A stretch of DNA of 64,000 nt. Origin: Salisediminibacterium beveridgei. Lineage in GTDB: Bacteria; Bacillota; Bacilli; Bacillales; Salisediminibacteriaceae. The notes under the pieces were generated by a model. That model was not told the DNA's origin. It searched no databases and saw only the letters and a program-made list of their open reading frames with translations. The DNA is taken from assembly GCF_001721685.1 (NCBI RefSeq), contig NZ_CP012502.1, forward strand, positions 558,001-622,000. The letters run 5' to 3'. The position numbers were made by a program, and so were the translations under genes. Shown in pieces: positions 41,038-50,347 of this stretch. Numbering within the stretch: the first letter of the stretch is position 1; each line of letters begins with the position of its first letter.

Positions 41038-42168
41038 ATGACAAAAAAAGACAACAATAATGTCGTACCAATGCAAATGGAAGTGCCGGTTGAAGAACTC
41101 GTCGGCGCCTTTGCGGATTTGAATGAATACGCCTTAACGCATTACCAGGAGGACCTGGAACGTTACCAGCTCGAGCACTTTACCGAGCCGGAGCATTCCA
41201 GTGATGATATGGTGCAGGCCTATCAGATGACGTACATCTGGAACATGATGCACGCGCCGATTGTTTCCCGGGAAGAGGGTACATATGTCACGATTCATCA
41301 GCACTTCACCGAGCTTGCGGAGAAGCATGAGCAGTATTCGCCGGTCGTGTTACATGCATTCCGTAAACTCGATGAAATTTCACCGGACGTGTATGAAGTC
41401 ACGGCGCTGGTGAAGGCGGAAAATGAGGAAGGTGACACATTTCTGCCTTTGGCTGCGTCGATCGTGCACGATCACGAACCGCTGTTTATCCCGACGCCGG
41501 AGCATGAAGACTATGTGGAAGGGGATCTGATCGTCTGTTTCGGCTACCCTGTGGACGATGCGGTGATTCCCCTGATGATGCCGTTTCGGATCGCGGCTGA
41601 ACACCGGAATGCATTTGAGAATGCGATGGTGAATATCACGACTGATCATGACTTTGAAAGTACAAAAGAGTTGATGGCAGACCCGGCTGGGAGCTTTTTT
41701 GACGGCGTACTGCTCCCCTTCGTGAATGAGCTGTACGAGATGTCGGATCTGCTCGACGAACCACTTGAAAATGAGAACCAACAGGCGGTGGACGATCTCC
41801 TCAGAGACGTTCTCGAAGACAAATACCCTGAAGACGTGGTCGAAACGGTCCGGATGATGTGGCAGTCCTTTTGCCTGCACGAGGACCCGACGATCCGTTC
41901 GGTTCCAAACCACGCTGCCGCGATGCTGTATGAGGCGCTGTCGTTCTTGGCCAGCGGCTTCAAAGTCACCTTACAGGAAGCGGCTGAACTCTTTGACGCA
42001 AAACCATCGGGCATGAAGCACGCGCGTTTGAAGCTTGAAACCTTTATTGACGAACACTACGGGGATGCAAGTGAAGACGATGAAGCGGCCATGGATCTTG
42101 ATGAACTGACAAAACTGCTCGGGGAAGACGAAGTGAAGCGTCTGTTTGAGGATCGCGATAAGAACTGA
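41038..42168 (+). CDS. Large acidic protein of unknown function
   Basis: 376-residue, strongly acidic, soluble protein (MTKKDNNNVVPMQMEVPVEE). No signal peptide, membrane helix or recognised motif. The C-terminal ~90 residues contain an HTH-like stretch (VTLQEAAELFDAKPSGMKHA) and an acidic tail. ATG 41038 is chosen; a TTG at 41026 is an alternative close to AAGGGTGG. It is monocistronic, between the cold-shock gene and the Pip gene. I do not recognise the family. Confidence 0.7.
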   Translation: MTKKDNNNVVPMQMEVPVEELVGAFADLNEYALTHYQEDLERYQLEHFTEPEHSSDDMVQAYQMTYIWNMMHAPIVSREEGTYVTIHQHFTELAEKHEQYSPVVLHAFRKLDEISPDVYEVTALVKAENEEGDTFLPLAASIVHDHEPLFIPTPEHEDYVEGDLIVCFGYPVDDAVIPLMMPFRIAAEHRNAFENAMVNITTDHDFESTKELMADPAGSFFDGVLLPFVNELYEMSDLLDEPLENENQQAVDDLLRDVLEDKYPEDVVETVRMMWQSFCLHEDPTIRSVPNHAAAMLYEALSFLASGFKVTLQEAAELFDAKPSGMKHARLKLETFIDEHYGDASEDDEAAMDLDELTKLLGEDEVKRLFEDRDKN

Positions 42169-42173
42169 GAATG

Positions 42174-42205
42174 ACGCTGCGCCCACTGGGGTGCGGCGTT
42201 TTTTT
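42174..42205 (+). terminator. Intrinsic terminator after the 41038 gene
   Basis: ACGCTGCGCCC / GGGTGCGGCGT followed by TTTTTT. Confidence 0.9.
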
Positions 42206-42291
42206 GATCCTTACCGCTACAAAATGATGAAACCCGCTGCTCCTTTGTCCCGTATACTCAGTTTGGGAAATGTTGATGGAGGTCATAGGTG

Positions 42292-45200
42292 ATGAAAAAC
42301 AGTGTGGCAATTTTTCTGCAGGATCTGCGGAATATCAAAAGGGTACCTTTGGTCGGGATGCTGTTCATTGGACTGGCGATCCTGCCTTCTTTATACGCAT
42401 GGTTTAATTTAAGTGCTGCCTGGGATCCCTACGGAAATACCGGTGGTGTCAGTGTTGCTGTCGTCAATGAGGATGCCGGGGCGGAAGTGGACGGCGAACG
42501 GATCGACATCGGTGAGGAACTCGAAGAGTCGCTGATGACGAACGATCAGCTAGGCTGGACGATGGTGGAAGACGAAGAAACAGCCACTGATGGGGTGAAG
42601 TCGGGTGACTATTATGCTGCGGTGATGATCCCGGAGGATTTTTCATCGTCGCTCGTGGCCGTGCTCGACGGAGATCCGCAACAGTCCGCGGTGACGTATG
42701 TCGTCAATGAAAAAGTGAATGCCATCGCTCCGAAGATGACGGATACGGGTGCTTCGACAATCACCCGGGAGATCAATGAACAGTTTTCAGCGGAAACGTC
42801 ACGGCTCATGTTCGCACTCTTTGATGAACTGGGAATCCAGCTTGAAGAGGAACTGCCGACGTTTCGGGCCATGAAGGATGTCGTCTTTGAACTCGAAGGG
42901 ATGATGGGTGATGCCCGGCAGTTCGGGGATACGATCATCGCCCTGGAAGAAGAGTGGGATGAACTCGACGACTATGCGCAAACGATCCAGTCCGTCGAGA
43001 CGTACATACCGGCCATCGAAGCGTATGCAGAAGGCGTTGTGGCATTGGACGATTCGTTCGATGAGATCACAGAACAAAGTGAAACGATTCTGACCCTGGA
43101 GTCGGAGCTTGATCAGTTCGAAGCAGCACTTGATGGATTGAACCGGCTGCAGGCGAGCCTGCCTGAATGGAACGAGGAAGTAGAGGCGGTCTTTGAAGAA
43201 GGTGAATCGCTCCAAGGTGAGAGTGATCGCCTGATGGAGGAACTGAACCTCCTCGAGGAGCAGGCAGATAAGTTCCTGCAGGAACTGGACGAGGCCGCCG
43301 TCAACTATGAAACGGCAACCGATTTTGCAGAAGACGGGATGATCAGGCTCGATTCAGAGGCTGAACAGTTCAGTCAATCACTTGAGGCGTTAGAGGACAG
43401 ACTAAAGGACGTGGAAGATCACGAGGCATGGGATAAACTCGAAGCCGCCGCCGGTGAGGTTCAAGAGAACATCGATACGTATCTGGACACGCTTCACGAA
43501 TTGGAGGCTGTTCTCCTCTGGCTCGAAGAACATGTTGCAGATGCGGATGTCACGCCTGCTCTGGAGGCTGTTCAAAGGCAGCTTGAACGATTGGAAAGCT
43601 GGCAGGTGACGCTGGACGATATGGCTGAGAAGCTGGAAGAAGGCGACGTGTCAGAGGAACAAATAGATCGGTGGCTCGAACAGCTGGACGATGCGGCAGA
43701 CGCAATTGCTTCAGGCATTGAGAGGCTCGAAGAGAATGAGGGCCGGATTGAGCGCCTGATGGGCCGGGCGGTTGAGTCGATTGCCGAGGAAGTGGAACGG
43801 TTAGAAGAAGAGGAGCTAGAGGCTTATTTGACCGGCTTCCTCGAGTTCAGCGAAGACGCACTGAAGGAAACGGAACGGCGCCTGGAAGAGCTGGACGAGT
43901 GGCTGTCGACCATCGACGGTGACGACGTGGATGACGCTTTGATCGAGCAGGTGAGAGCCCTGAGTGATCAGCTTCAGACAGTGGAGGCCCTGTTGGCAAG
44001 TGTAACAACCGGTCTGGAAGCTTTTGCGGCCTATGATGTCGAGGGGCAGTTGGCAGAGGGCCTCGCCCAACTTGATGACGTGATCGATCGGCTGACAACG
44101 CTTCAGCAACAACTCGCTGAAGTGGAAGAGGCGCTGTCAGGAGCGTCTCATCCGGTCGAGCCCCTTACCGAGGAAGCGAGTGAGACGATTACGGATACAA
44201 GGCGTCAGGTCGACGATGCGCGTTCCTGGCTGATGGGTGACGGGGTGGATTTTGCCACGGACGTAGACGAAGAGATCCGCCGCCAAGGGGACCGGCTTTA
44301 TGACGCGCTCGACATGTACCAGTCGCTGGTCGCAGATATGCAAAGTGCGCTGGAGCAGGGTCAGGAATCGATCGCGTCCGGCTTTACGTCAGCCCGGGAA
44401 GTCACCGAGGCGACGATGCCGGAAGCAGAACAGCGGCTGAACGCGTTGACCGAGGAGTTAAATGCGCGCTACCCGGAGCTTGAAAGACGGGTCACGACGC
44501 TTGCCCGGTTTGTCCGGGAGGATCTGCCTGTCGTAGAAAGGCAGGTCCATAGCCTGTCACAGTGGATGCAAGAGGAACTGCCGGAGATCCGCGAGGACTA
44601 TGAACGGGTGAATGACTGGCTCGAGGAGGACTGGCCGGCAGTGAGTGAAGGGGTGGAAATGCTTTCGGCCTTTGCCTCTGAGGACCTGCCTGTGATCGAT
44701 GAAGAGATCCGCTCTGTGTCGGATACGGTCCGCGAACTGGAAGAAGACGAGCAGATTCAGGAAATGATTTCAGTGCTTCGTAATGACCTGGCGGAGGAGG
44801 AGGCCTTCTTCGCGGAACCGGTGGTGCTTGACGAGAACCAGCTGTTTCCGATTCCGAATTACGGATCGGCCAACGTGCCCTTTTATACCCCGCTTACCCT
44901 GTGGGTGGGGGCGCTGCTCTTGAGTAATCTCGTCACAACGAATCTGCATGAAAAAGACCAGCGGGCAGGTTTTACATTACGGCAGATCTACGTCGGCCGG
45001 GGCCTCTTGTTCATGGTCATTGCGATTTTACAGGGGCTGATTGTATCGCTTGGGAATCTGCATTTATTAGGGGTCTATGCGGCCCATCCGGTCTGGCTGG
45101 TCGTGTTTTCCGTTCTGATTGCCCTCGTCTTCATGACGATCGTGTATACGTTTGCGTCGATTCTCGGCAATATCGGCAAGGCGATTGCCATTGTCTTTCT

Positions 45201-45477
45201 TGTGTTGCAGTTATCCGGCGGCGGCGGGACGTTCCCGATCGAAGTCACGCCGCCGTTTTTCCAGGCGATACACCCGTTTTTGCCATTCACGTATGCGATT
45301 AATCTTCTTCGTGAGGCGGTTGGGGGCATGATTGTTTCAAACGTGCTGTATAACCTGGCGATTCTCGGTGGGTTCTGGGTGCTGTCACTGGTCATCGGGC
45401 TCCTGTTGAAGCCGATCCTCGAAGCCCGCATCACAGAAACGTATCAAAAATCAAAGTCGAGCCGCCTGGTTGAGTAG
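42292..45477 (+). CDS. YhgE/Pip-family membrane protein
   Basis: 1061-residue protein. A first membrane helix (GMLFIGLAILPSLYAWFNL) is followed by the family motif VSVAVVNEDAGAEVDG. A very long extracytoplasmic coiled-coil region follows (~200-850) with many Glu/Leu heptads (RLEELDEWL, QLERLESW). Five or so C-terminal helices carry the ABC-2-like YhgE domain (~870-1050). The family includes phage-infection protein Pip and type VII-associated YukE/EsaA-type proteins. ATG 42292 has TGGAGG upstream. No ESX genes are near. The coiled-coil part is longer than in typical YhgE. Confidence 0.88.
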   Translation: MKNSVAIFLQDLRNIKRVPLVGMLFIGLAILPSLYAWFNLSAAWDPYGNTGGVSVAVVNEDAGAEVDGERIDIGEELEESLMTNDQLGWTMVEDEETATDGVKSGDYYAAVMIPEDFSSSLVAVLDGDPQQSAVTYVVNEKVNAIAPKMTDTGASTITREINEQFSAETSRLMFALFDELGIQLEEELPTFRAMKDVVFELEGMMGDARQFGDTIIALEEEWDELDDYAQTIQSVETYIPAIEAYAEGVVALDDSFDEITEQSETILTLESELDQFEAALDGLNRLQASLPEWNEEVEAVFEEGESLQGESDRLMEELNLLEEQADKFLQELDEAAVNYETATDFAEDGMIRLDSEAEQFSQSLEALEDRLKDVEDHEAWDKLEAAAGEVQENIDTYLDTLHELEAVLLWLEEHVADADVTPALEAVQRQLERLESWQVTLDDMAEKLEEGDVSEEQIDRWLEQLDDAADAIASGIERLEENEGRIERLMGRAVESIAEEVERLEEEELEAYLTGFLEFSEDALKETERRLEELDEWLSTIDGDDVDDALIEQVRALSDQLQTVEALLASVTTGLEAFAAYDVEGQLAEGLAQLDDVIDRLTTLQQQLAEVEEALSGASHPVEPLTEEASETITDTRRQVDDARSWLMGDGVDFATDVDEEIRRQGDRLYDALDMYQSLVADMQSALEQGQESIASGFTSAREVTEATMPEAEQRLNALTEELNARYPELERRVTTLARFVREDLPVVERQVHSLSQWMQEELPEIREDYERVNDWLEEDWPAVSEGVEMLSAFASEDLPVIDEEIRSVSDTVRELEEDEQIQEMISVLRNDLAEEEAFFAEPVVLDENQLFPIPNYGSANVPFYTPLTLWVGALLLSNLVTTNLHEKDQRAGFTLRQIYVGRGLLFMVIAILQGLIVSLGNLHLLGVYAAHPVWLVVFSVLIALVFMTIVYTFASILGNIGKAIAIVFLVLQLSGGGGTFPIEVTPPFFQAIHPFLPFTYAINLLREAVGGMIVSNVLYNLAILGGFWVLSLVIGLLLKPILEARITETYQKSKSSRLVE

Positions 45478-45503
45478 ACATGGCTCGTAGAGAGGTACGA
45501 ACA

Positions 45504-45540
45504 AAAACCGGCACCCCGTTTTTTCGGAGGTGCCGGTTTT
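45504..45540. terminator. Bidirectional terminator between Pip and alcohol dehydrogenase genes
   Basis: Perfect 12-bp stem AAAACCGGCACC / GGTGCCGGTTTT. Confidence 0.92.
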
Positions 45541-45613
45541 GTACGTATGTCAGAGGACGTTATATCTGAACCGTGTCGAGCAGAAAACGCAGCGCGCGTG
45601 GTCGACCTGAACG

Positions 45614-46777
45614 TCACTGGGCCAGTTCATAAATCCGGAAGACATCGTCTTTTTCAAGCTTGACGAAGTTGCCGATCGGGCCGTTTTCCGTGGCTTTCCG
45701 GGCCATTTCTTCAAAGTGCTTGTCGTCGATCTCCACTTCGGAGAGGCGCGTCGGCATACCGATGGAGACGAAAAAGGCTTCGAGCTTGGCAATGCCTTGC
45801 AGCGCAGTCTTCTCCAGGTCATCGAGATCGATCTCCACATCGAAGACGCGGTTGGCGAACTGCGCGAAGCGCTTCACGTCGTGCTTGTACACATACTTCA
45901 TCCACGCCGGGAACATGATCGCCAGTCCTGCCCCGTGGGCAATGTCATAAATGCCGCTGATCTCATGCTCGATGCCGTGCGTGGCCCAGCAGCCGATGCG
46001 GCCGACACCAAGGCTGTCGTTATGCGCGATGGTGCCGGCATACATGATTTCGGCCCGGGCGTCATAGTTATGGGATTCGTTCAGGACTTTCGGTGCCTGG
46101 TTCATGATCGTGCGCAGCGTGCCTTCACACAGACGGTCGGTGACTTCCACGTGGGTGGAGTTGGTGAAGTACCGCTCGAAAATGTGCGACGTCATGTCCG
46201 TGATCCCGCAGGCCGTCTGATAATCAGGCAATGTATAGGTGAGCTCGGGGTTCATGATCGCAAATTTTGGACGCAGTCCCCCGTGACCGAAAGCCTTCTT
46301 ATAGTCGCCGTCCTGATTGGTGACGACGGTTCCGCCGCTCGTTTCGCTGCCTGCAGCAGGGATGGTCAGCACGACGCCGATCGGGAGGGACTGTTCATAC
46401 GATGTTTTTCCCGTGAAGAAATCCCAGGCGTCCCCGTCATAATAGACGGCTGCGGCGATCGCTTTGGCGGAGTCGATGACGCTTCCGCCACCGACGGCCA
46501 GGATGGCGTCAACCTCTTCGGATCGGCAGAGCTCCACCCCTTCCCGGACCAGAGAAATCAGCGGGTTCGGTTTCACGCCACCGAGTTCGAGGTATTCGAC
46601 GCCTGCGTCAGTCAGTGACTTTGTGATCCGGTCGTAAAGGCCGCTTTTTTTGATGCTGCCGCCACCGTAGTGAAGCAGCACCTTTTTTCCGATCTGTTTC
46701 GTTTCTTCACCGGTTTTGGTTTCCGTGTCTTTCCCGAAAATCAGTTTTGTGGCATTTTCATAGATAAAGTTCTCCAT
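45614..46777 (-). CDS. Iron-containing alcohol dehydrogenase (YugJ/BDH type)
   Basis: 387-residue NAD(P)H-dependent, Fe-dependent group III alcohol dehydrogenase. Cofactor motif AVGGGSVIDSAKAIAAAV; GSETSGGTVVTN; metal-site His region HGIEHEISGIYDIAHGAGLA. The start at 46777 (MENFIYENATKLIFG) has GGAGGGG upstream. Close to B. subtilis YugJ/YugK, butanol-dehydrogenase-like. The physiological aldehyde or alcohol is unknown. Confidence 0.93.
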   Translation of the reverse strand: MENFIYENATKLIFGKDTETKTGEETKQIGKKVLLHYGGGSIKKSGLYDRITKSLTDAGVEYLELGGVKPNPLISLVREGVELCRSEEVDAILAVGGGSVIDSAKAIAAAVYYDGDAWDFFTGKTSYEQSLPIGVVLTIPAAGSETSGGTVVTNQDGDYKKAFGHGGLRPKFAIMNPELTYTLPDYQTACGITDMTSHIFERYFTNSTHVEVTDRLCEGTLRTIMNQAPKVLNESHNYDARAEIMYAGTIAHNDSLGVGRIGCWATHGIEHEISGIYDIAHGAGLAIMFPAWMKYVYKHDVKRFAQFANRVFDVEIDLDDLEKTALQGIAKLEAFFVSIGMPTRLSEVEIDDKHFEEMARKATENGPIGNFVKLEKDDVFRIYELAQ

Positions 46778-46975
46778 ATGTACCCCTCCGTCGCTTGATT
46801 TTGCGTTCATTCTCCATTGTAGACGAAACCGTTTTCTCCGGCAAACGTAAGCCTTCCACACGATTTTAGAGATTTCTTGTTACGATCGGGGTTTTCTCCA
46901 ACGCGGATAACGGGTAGACTGTACGTAATACCTGCTACAGCGGAACATTTTTCCGCAGAAAGGGGGCGCACATAC

Positions 46976-47248
46976 ATGGAAATCAATATGTCACTTGCTG
47001 CGAACCAGCTGCAGACGCAGCAGCAGAATTACAGTGTTGCAGGACAGCAGCAACGGATGGACGATCTCGGTCAAGAGGATATCAATGCGATTCAGAACAT
47101 TGATGAGTCGGAAGAGGCCCGGCAGGATCTGCAGGAACGCGACCGCGATGAACGGATGGATGACCAGCGCCTGCGCCAGCAGCAAATGCAGCAGGTCCAG
47201 CAAAACGCCCAGCCTTATCTTGGGTCGAACATCGATTTTTTTGCATAA
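46976..47248 (+). CDS. Gln-rich small protein with YjfB-like ends
   Basis: 90 residues: MEINMSLAANQLQTQQQNYS, a charged Gln/Asp/Arg-rich coiled middle, and the end PYLGSNIDFFA. The N-terminal M(E/D)I..M..A and C-terminal P.LG..(I/L)D match the YjfB-like motility protein at 49269 (MDIAMMSIAM ... PHLGGKLDV). RBS AAAGGGGGCG. The YjfB link is my inference from the two ends. Confidence 0.65.
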   Translation: MEINMSLAANQLQTQQQNYSVAGQQQRMDDLGQEDINAIQNIDESEEARQDLQERDRDERMDDQRLRQQQMQQVQQNAQPYLGSNIDFFA

Positions 47249-47255
47249 CCAACGC

Positions 47256-47295
47256 GAAAACACCTGCCGCAGGCTCATGCCCGGCAGGTGTTTTC
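47256..47295. terminator. Bidirectional terminator between the Gln-rich gene and yihY
   Basis: Perfect 13-bp stem GAAAACACCTGCC / GGCAGGTGTTTTC. Confidence 0.92.
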
Positions 47296-47303
47296 TGTAT
47301 GGT

Positions 47304-48176
47304 TCAGATCATATAATCGTCTTCAGGGTCAAGCCGCCTGTCCACATGCCGTCTGCGGTAAATAATGGCGTTGATTTCCGCACCGACGACAAGGATGATG
47401 CCGATGAGGAAAAGCCAGAGCATCAGGACGATAATGCCCCCGAGACTGCCGTACGTCTGGGAGAAATTGGCGAAATTACTGATGTAGACAGAGAACCCGA
47501 AGCTTGTCAGCTGCCAGGATAACGTGGCAAAGATCGCCCCTGGCAATGTGTAGCGAAACGGAATCTTCTTATTGGGTGCAAGGGTATACAGGACGGCGAA
47601 AATCAGACCGAGCAGGCTGATACTCACGACCCATCGAAGCAGCATAAACAGCTCTTCAAGTTCTTCGGTCAAGACCCCGAACGAACTGACGAAGCTGATG
47701 ATGGTATCCCCCAAAACCGGTAAGAGCAGTGCGATGATCAGGGCAACGATCAGGCCGAACGTGAGGCCGATCGAGATGAGCCTCGCTTTCCAGAACGGGC
47801 GGATGACCGTCACATTATAGGCTTCGTTCTGGGCTTTGATAAAGGTATTCATGCCGTTGGACGCGCTCCAGATCGTGCCGAGAACCCCGAATGTCAACAG
47901 CCCTGTGCGCTGCTCGGTGATCAGATCGACAATTTGATCCTCGATCATTTCGGCGATATCACCGGGGACGAAGTCATATAAGAGACTGATAATCACATTC
48001 GGATCCAGGTTGAAGTACGGAATAATGGAAAGAATCAGAATCAGCATCGGGAACAGCGACAGCATGTAATAGTAGGCCTGGGCCGCCGCAAGGACGGGGA
48101 CATTGTCCCGTGAGAACTCCTGGGCCAATGCTTTGAAAAAATCGATGACAGATCTGACGGCTTTGTTCTTGATCAT
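47304..48176 (-). CDS. YihY/BrkB-family membrane protein
   Basis: 290-residue inner-membrane protein with six helices. Family motifs: VLAAAQAYYYMLSLFPMLIL at helix 1, LGTIWSASNGMNTFI, LPGAIFATLSWQLTSFGFSV and YGSLGGIIVLMLWLF. Once annotated as RNase BN, but this family is not the nuclease; function unknown. Its start overlaps the stop of the upstream hydrolase gene (ATGA), so the two are an operon. Confidence 0.92.
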   Translation of the reverse strand: MIKNKAVRSVIDFFKALAQEFSRDNVPVLAAAQAYYYMLSLFPMLILILSIIPYFNLDPNVIISLLYDFVPGDIAEMIEDQIVDLITEQRTGLLTFGVLGTIWSASNGMNTFIKAQNEAYNVTVIRPFWKARLISIGLTFGLIVALIIALLLPVLGDTIISFVSSFGVLTEELEELFMLLRWVVSISLLGLIFAVLYTLAPNKKIPFRYTLPGAIFATLSWQLTSFGFSVYISNFANFSQTYGSLGGIIVLMLWLFLIGIILVVGAEINAIIYRRRHVDRRLDPEDDYMI

Positions 48177-49123
48177 CGAAGTGCCTCTTCTTCGCTCAAA
48201 ATGGTCTCAAGCCAGTTGCGGACATCGTCAAAGACCTCGCGTCGGTTGATTTCGTTGAGCATTTCATGGCGCCCGTTTGGGTACAGGGTCATCGTCACGT
48301 CCGTCAGGCCGAGTTGGTCATACATCCTTTTCAGGGTGATGACCCCTGTACCGTTTTTGCCGACCGGGTCACGGTCCCCGGAGATGAGCAGGACCGGAAG
48401 CGATTTGGGCACCATGCGGAGGCGCTCAGGTTCGACGAGCTTCGGCAGGGAGGTGAACAGCTCCTTATAAAAAACGATCGGAAAGAGCGTGCCGCAATAC
48501 GGGTCTGCATCGTAGGAGCGGACCGCTTCAGTGTCCCGGCTGAGCCAGGCGGCGTCACTCAGATCGGCGTCGTCAAAGCCGTCGTTATTTCCGGAGAAAG
48601 CGACTTTATCGAGTAACGCGGCGGGTTTCTCACCGCCGAAGAGCCGTTCCTGGATGGCGGCAAGTTTGGCGCCTAGGCATACATCGATTCCCGCGTTCAC
48701 CGTCGTTCCGCTCAAGATCACACCGTCAATCAGGCGTCCGTAGCGGATCATGAATTCCTGGGTGATGAAGGAACCGAAACTGTGACCGAGTAGAATGACC
48801 GGGGTATCCGGAAAGCGCGTCTTGAATGTTTCGACGAGGACGCGCTGATCCTCGACAATTTTGTGGAACCCGTCCGACCCGATTTGACCGAGCAAATGGT
48901 CAGCCCCTGCTGTGCGTCCATGCCCCCGGTGATCGGAAGCGGCGACGGCATAGCCCTGTTTATTGAGGTAGCTGGCAAACGCTTCATAGCGCCCACCGTG
49001 TTCAGCCATACCGTGGGCGATCAGGACCAGGGCTTTTGGTGAAGGGATAGCGGTCCATTGGTAGACGAATAAGGGTTGATTGTCATACCCGTTCAACTTG
49101 CTTCCTTGCAGCTGTTGCATCAT
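48173..49123 (-). CDS. Alpha/beta hydrolase, monoacylglycerol-lipase-like
   Basis: 316-residue serine hydrolase. Catalytic motifs: oxyanion region IAHGMAEHGGRY, nucleophile elbow LGHSFGSF, acid near SGDRDPVG and His in PNGRHEMLNE. No signal peptide. RBS AAAGGGGGAATT precedes the ATG. Likely acts on lysophospholipids or monoglycerides (HGMAEH is the family mark). Coupled to yihY. Confidence 0.9.
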   Translation of the reverse strand: MMQQLQGSKLNGYDNQPLFVYQWTAIPSPKALVLIAHGMAEHGGRYEAFASYLNKQGYAVAASDHRGHGRTAGADHLLGQIGSDGFHKIVEDQRVLVETFKTRFPDTPVILLGHSFGSFITQEFMIRYGRLIDGVILSGTTVNAGIDVCLGAKLAAIQERLFGGEKPAALLDKVAFSGNNDGFDDADLSDAAWLSRDTEAVRSYDADPYCGTLFPIVFYKELFTSLPKLVEPERLRMVPKSLPVLLISGDRDPVGKNGTGVITLKRMYDQLGLTDVTMTLYPNGRHEMLNEINRREVFDDVRNWLETILSEEEALR

Positions 49124-49210
49124 AATTCCCCCTTTTGCGCTTTCTGTCTGCCTATATTATACAGCAGAATGCGTCAAAAGCGAATCCCGAATGGATTTTT
49201 CCTGAGGACT

Positions 49211-49237
49211 GGAAAAGGACGATGGCGCTGCCGATAT
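49211..49237 (+). promoter_or_regulatory. Sigma-D-like promoter of the YjfB-like gene
   Basis: A perfect -10, GCCGATAT (49230-49237), with a poor -35 (GGAA at 49211-49214, 15-base spacer). Confidence 0.55.
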
Positions 49238-49268
49238 AACCTTTGAACCTGAAAGAAGGAGGGGTAGA

Positions 49269-49466
49269 GTGGATATTGCGATGATGTCCATCGCCATGCA
49301 CCAGGGCCAGGCACAGCAGCAGGCGTCCATGGCTGTGATGAAAAAGTCCATGGCGTTGGCGAAAGGACAAACCGAGGTCCTTGAGAAGCTGATGGATTCA
49401 GCGGACCTCCAGGCACCACAGGCAAGCCATCCCCACTTGGGCGGAAAGCTTGACGTTTCCGTCTGA
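49269..49466 (+). CDS. YjfB-family putative motility protein
   Basis: 65 residues: MDIAMMSIAMHQGQAQQQAS, a helical middle and the family C-terminus HLGGKLDVSV. Start GTG 49269 behind GAAGGAGGGG. In B. subtilis yjfB is a sigma-D-dependent gene; the GCCGATAT box upstream fits this. Function unknown. Confidence 0.85.
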   Translation: MDIAMMSIAMHQGQAQQQASMAVMKKSMALAKGQTEVLEKLMDSADLQAPQASHPHLGGKLDVSV

Positions 49467-49474
49467 ATGCATTG

Positions 49475-49508
49475 CACCGCTCCGAACTTTTGGGGCGGTG
49501 TTTCGTTT
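49475..49508 (+). terminator. Intrinsic terminator after the YjfB-like gene
   Basis: CACCGCTCC / GGGGCGGTG followed by TTTCGTTTGT. Confidence 0.6.
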
Positions 49509-49575
49509 GTCAGGTGAGGTGGAATGAGGAAAGTGGAACGACAGGAACCTCATTTGACGAAAGGATGTTGAACAG

Positions 49576-50220
49576 ATGAACGTATTTGTGATTGGATCCA
49601 ACGGCCAGATCGGCCGCCATTTGGTGAAACAGCTGCAGGAACACGACGGGCATACCGTCACCGCGATGGTTCGGAATAAAGAACAGGCCGAGGCGCTTTT
49701 GGCTGACGGGGTGAAAGCGGAAGTCGCCGATCTTGAGGGACCGGTTGCCGGATTGAAGGAAGTCATGTCCGGCTGCGACGCGGTGGTGTTCACGGCCGGA
49801 TCCGGTGGGAGTACCGGTGCGGATAAGACCTTATTGATCGATCTCGATGGCGCTGTAAAGACCATGGAAGCGGCCGAAGCAGCGGGGATTGACCGGTATC
49901 TGCTGGTCAGTGCGATCCAGGCGCACCACCGCGAGAACTGGAATGAGAAGATCCGGCACTATTTTGCGGCCAAGCACTATGCGGATCGCATGCTCGAGTT
50001 GTCGTCACTGAATTATACCATTGTGCGGCCGGGTGGCTTACTGAATGAGCCGGGGACCGGTAAAATCAAAGCGAAGAAGGACTTGGAGCGCGCGTTTATT
50101 CCGCGTGAAGACGTGGCCCGCACAATCGTCGCAGCGCTCGATGAGCCGAATACGTACCGAAAAGGGTTCGATTTGATCTCCGGCGAACACACCCCAAGTG
50201 AAGCGTTGAAATCGTTATAA
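49576..50220 (+). CDS. NAD(P)-binding SDR-like oxidoreductase (YhfK type)
   Basis: 214-residue atypical short-chain dehydrogenase. N-terminal Rossmann motif VIGSNGQIGRHLV, then DAVVFTAGSGG, SAIQAHHREN and YTIVRPGGLLNEPG. The classic YxxxK is replaced by an HYFAAKHYAD segment, as in NAD(P)H-binding YhfK/HSCARG-like proteins. RBS CGAAAGGATG. Monocistronic; substrate unknown. Confidence 0.87.
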   Translation: MNVFVIGSNGQIGRHLVKQLQEHDGHTVTAMVRNKEQAEALLADGVKAEVADLEGPVAGLKEVMSGCDAVVFTAGSGGSTGADKTLLIDLDGAVKTMEAAEAAGIDRYLLVSAIQAHHRENWNEKIRHYFAAKHYADRMLELSSLNYTIVRPGGLLNEPGTGKIKAKKDLERAFIPREDVARTIVAALDEPNTYRKGFDLISGEHTPSEALKSL

Positions 50221-50229
50221 CAATCCGTG

Positions 50230-50263
50230 AGGATCTTCTGTGACTGGCAGGAGATCCTTTTTC
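50230..50263 (+). terminator. Intrinsic terminator after the SDR gene
   Basis: AGGATCTTCTG / CAGGAGATCCT followed by TTTTCTTC. Confidence 0.85.
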
Positions 50264-50347
50264 TTCGTTTCCATGGAAAAAGATGAGCGCAATTCCTGTG
50301 AATTCTGATAAAATAAGAGTGAGTGAAGTCCCAAAGGAGGCAAACGC

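Noticed and set aside
45716..46618. 300-codon open frame on the plus strand
   Set aside because: Antisense to the iron-containing alcohol dehydrogenase; no RBS and no recognisable domain.
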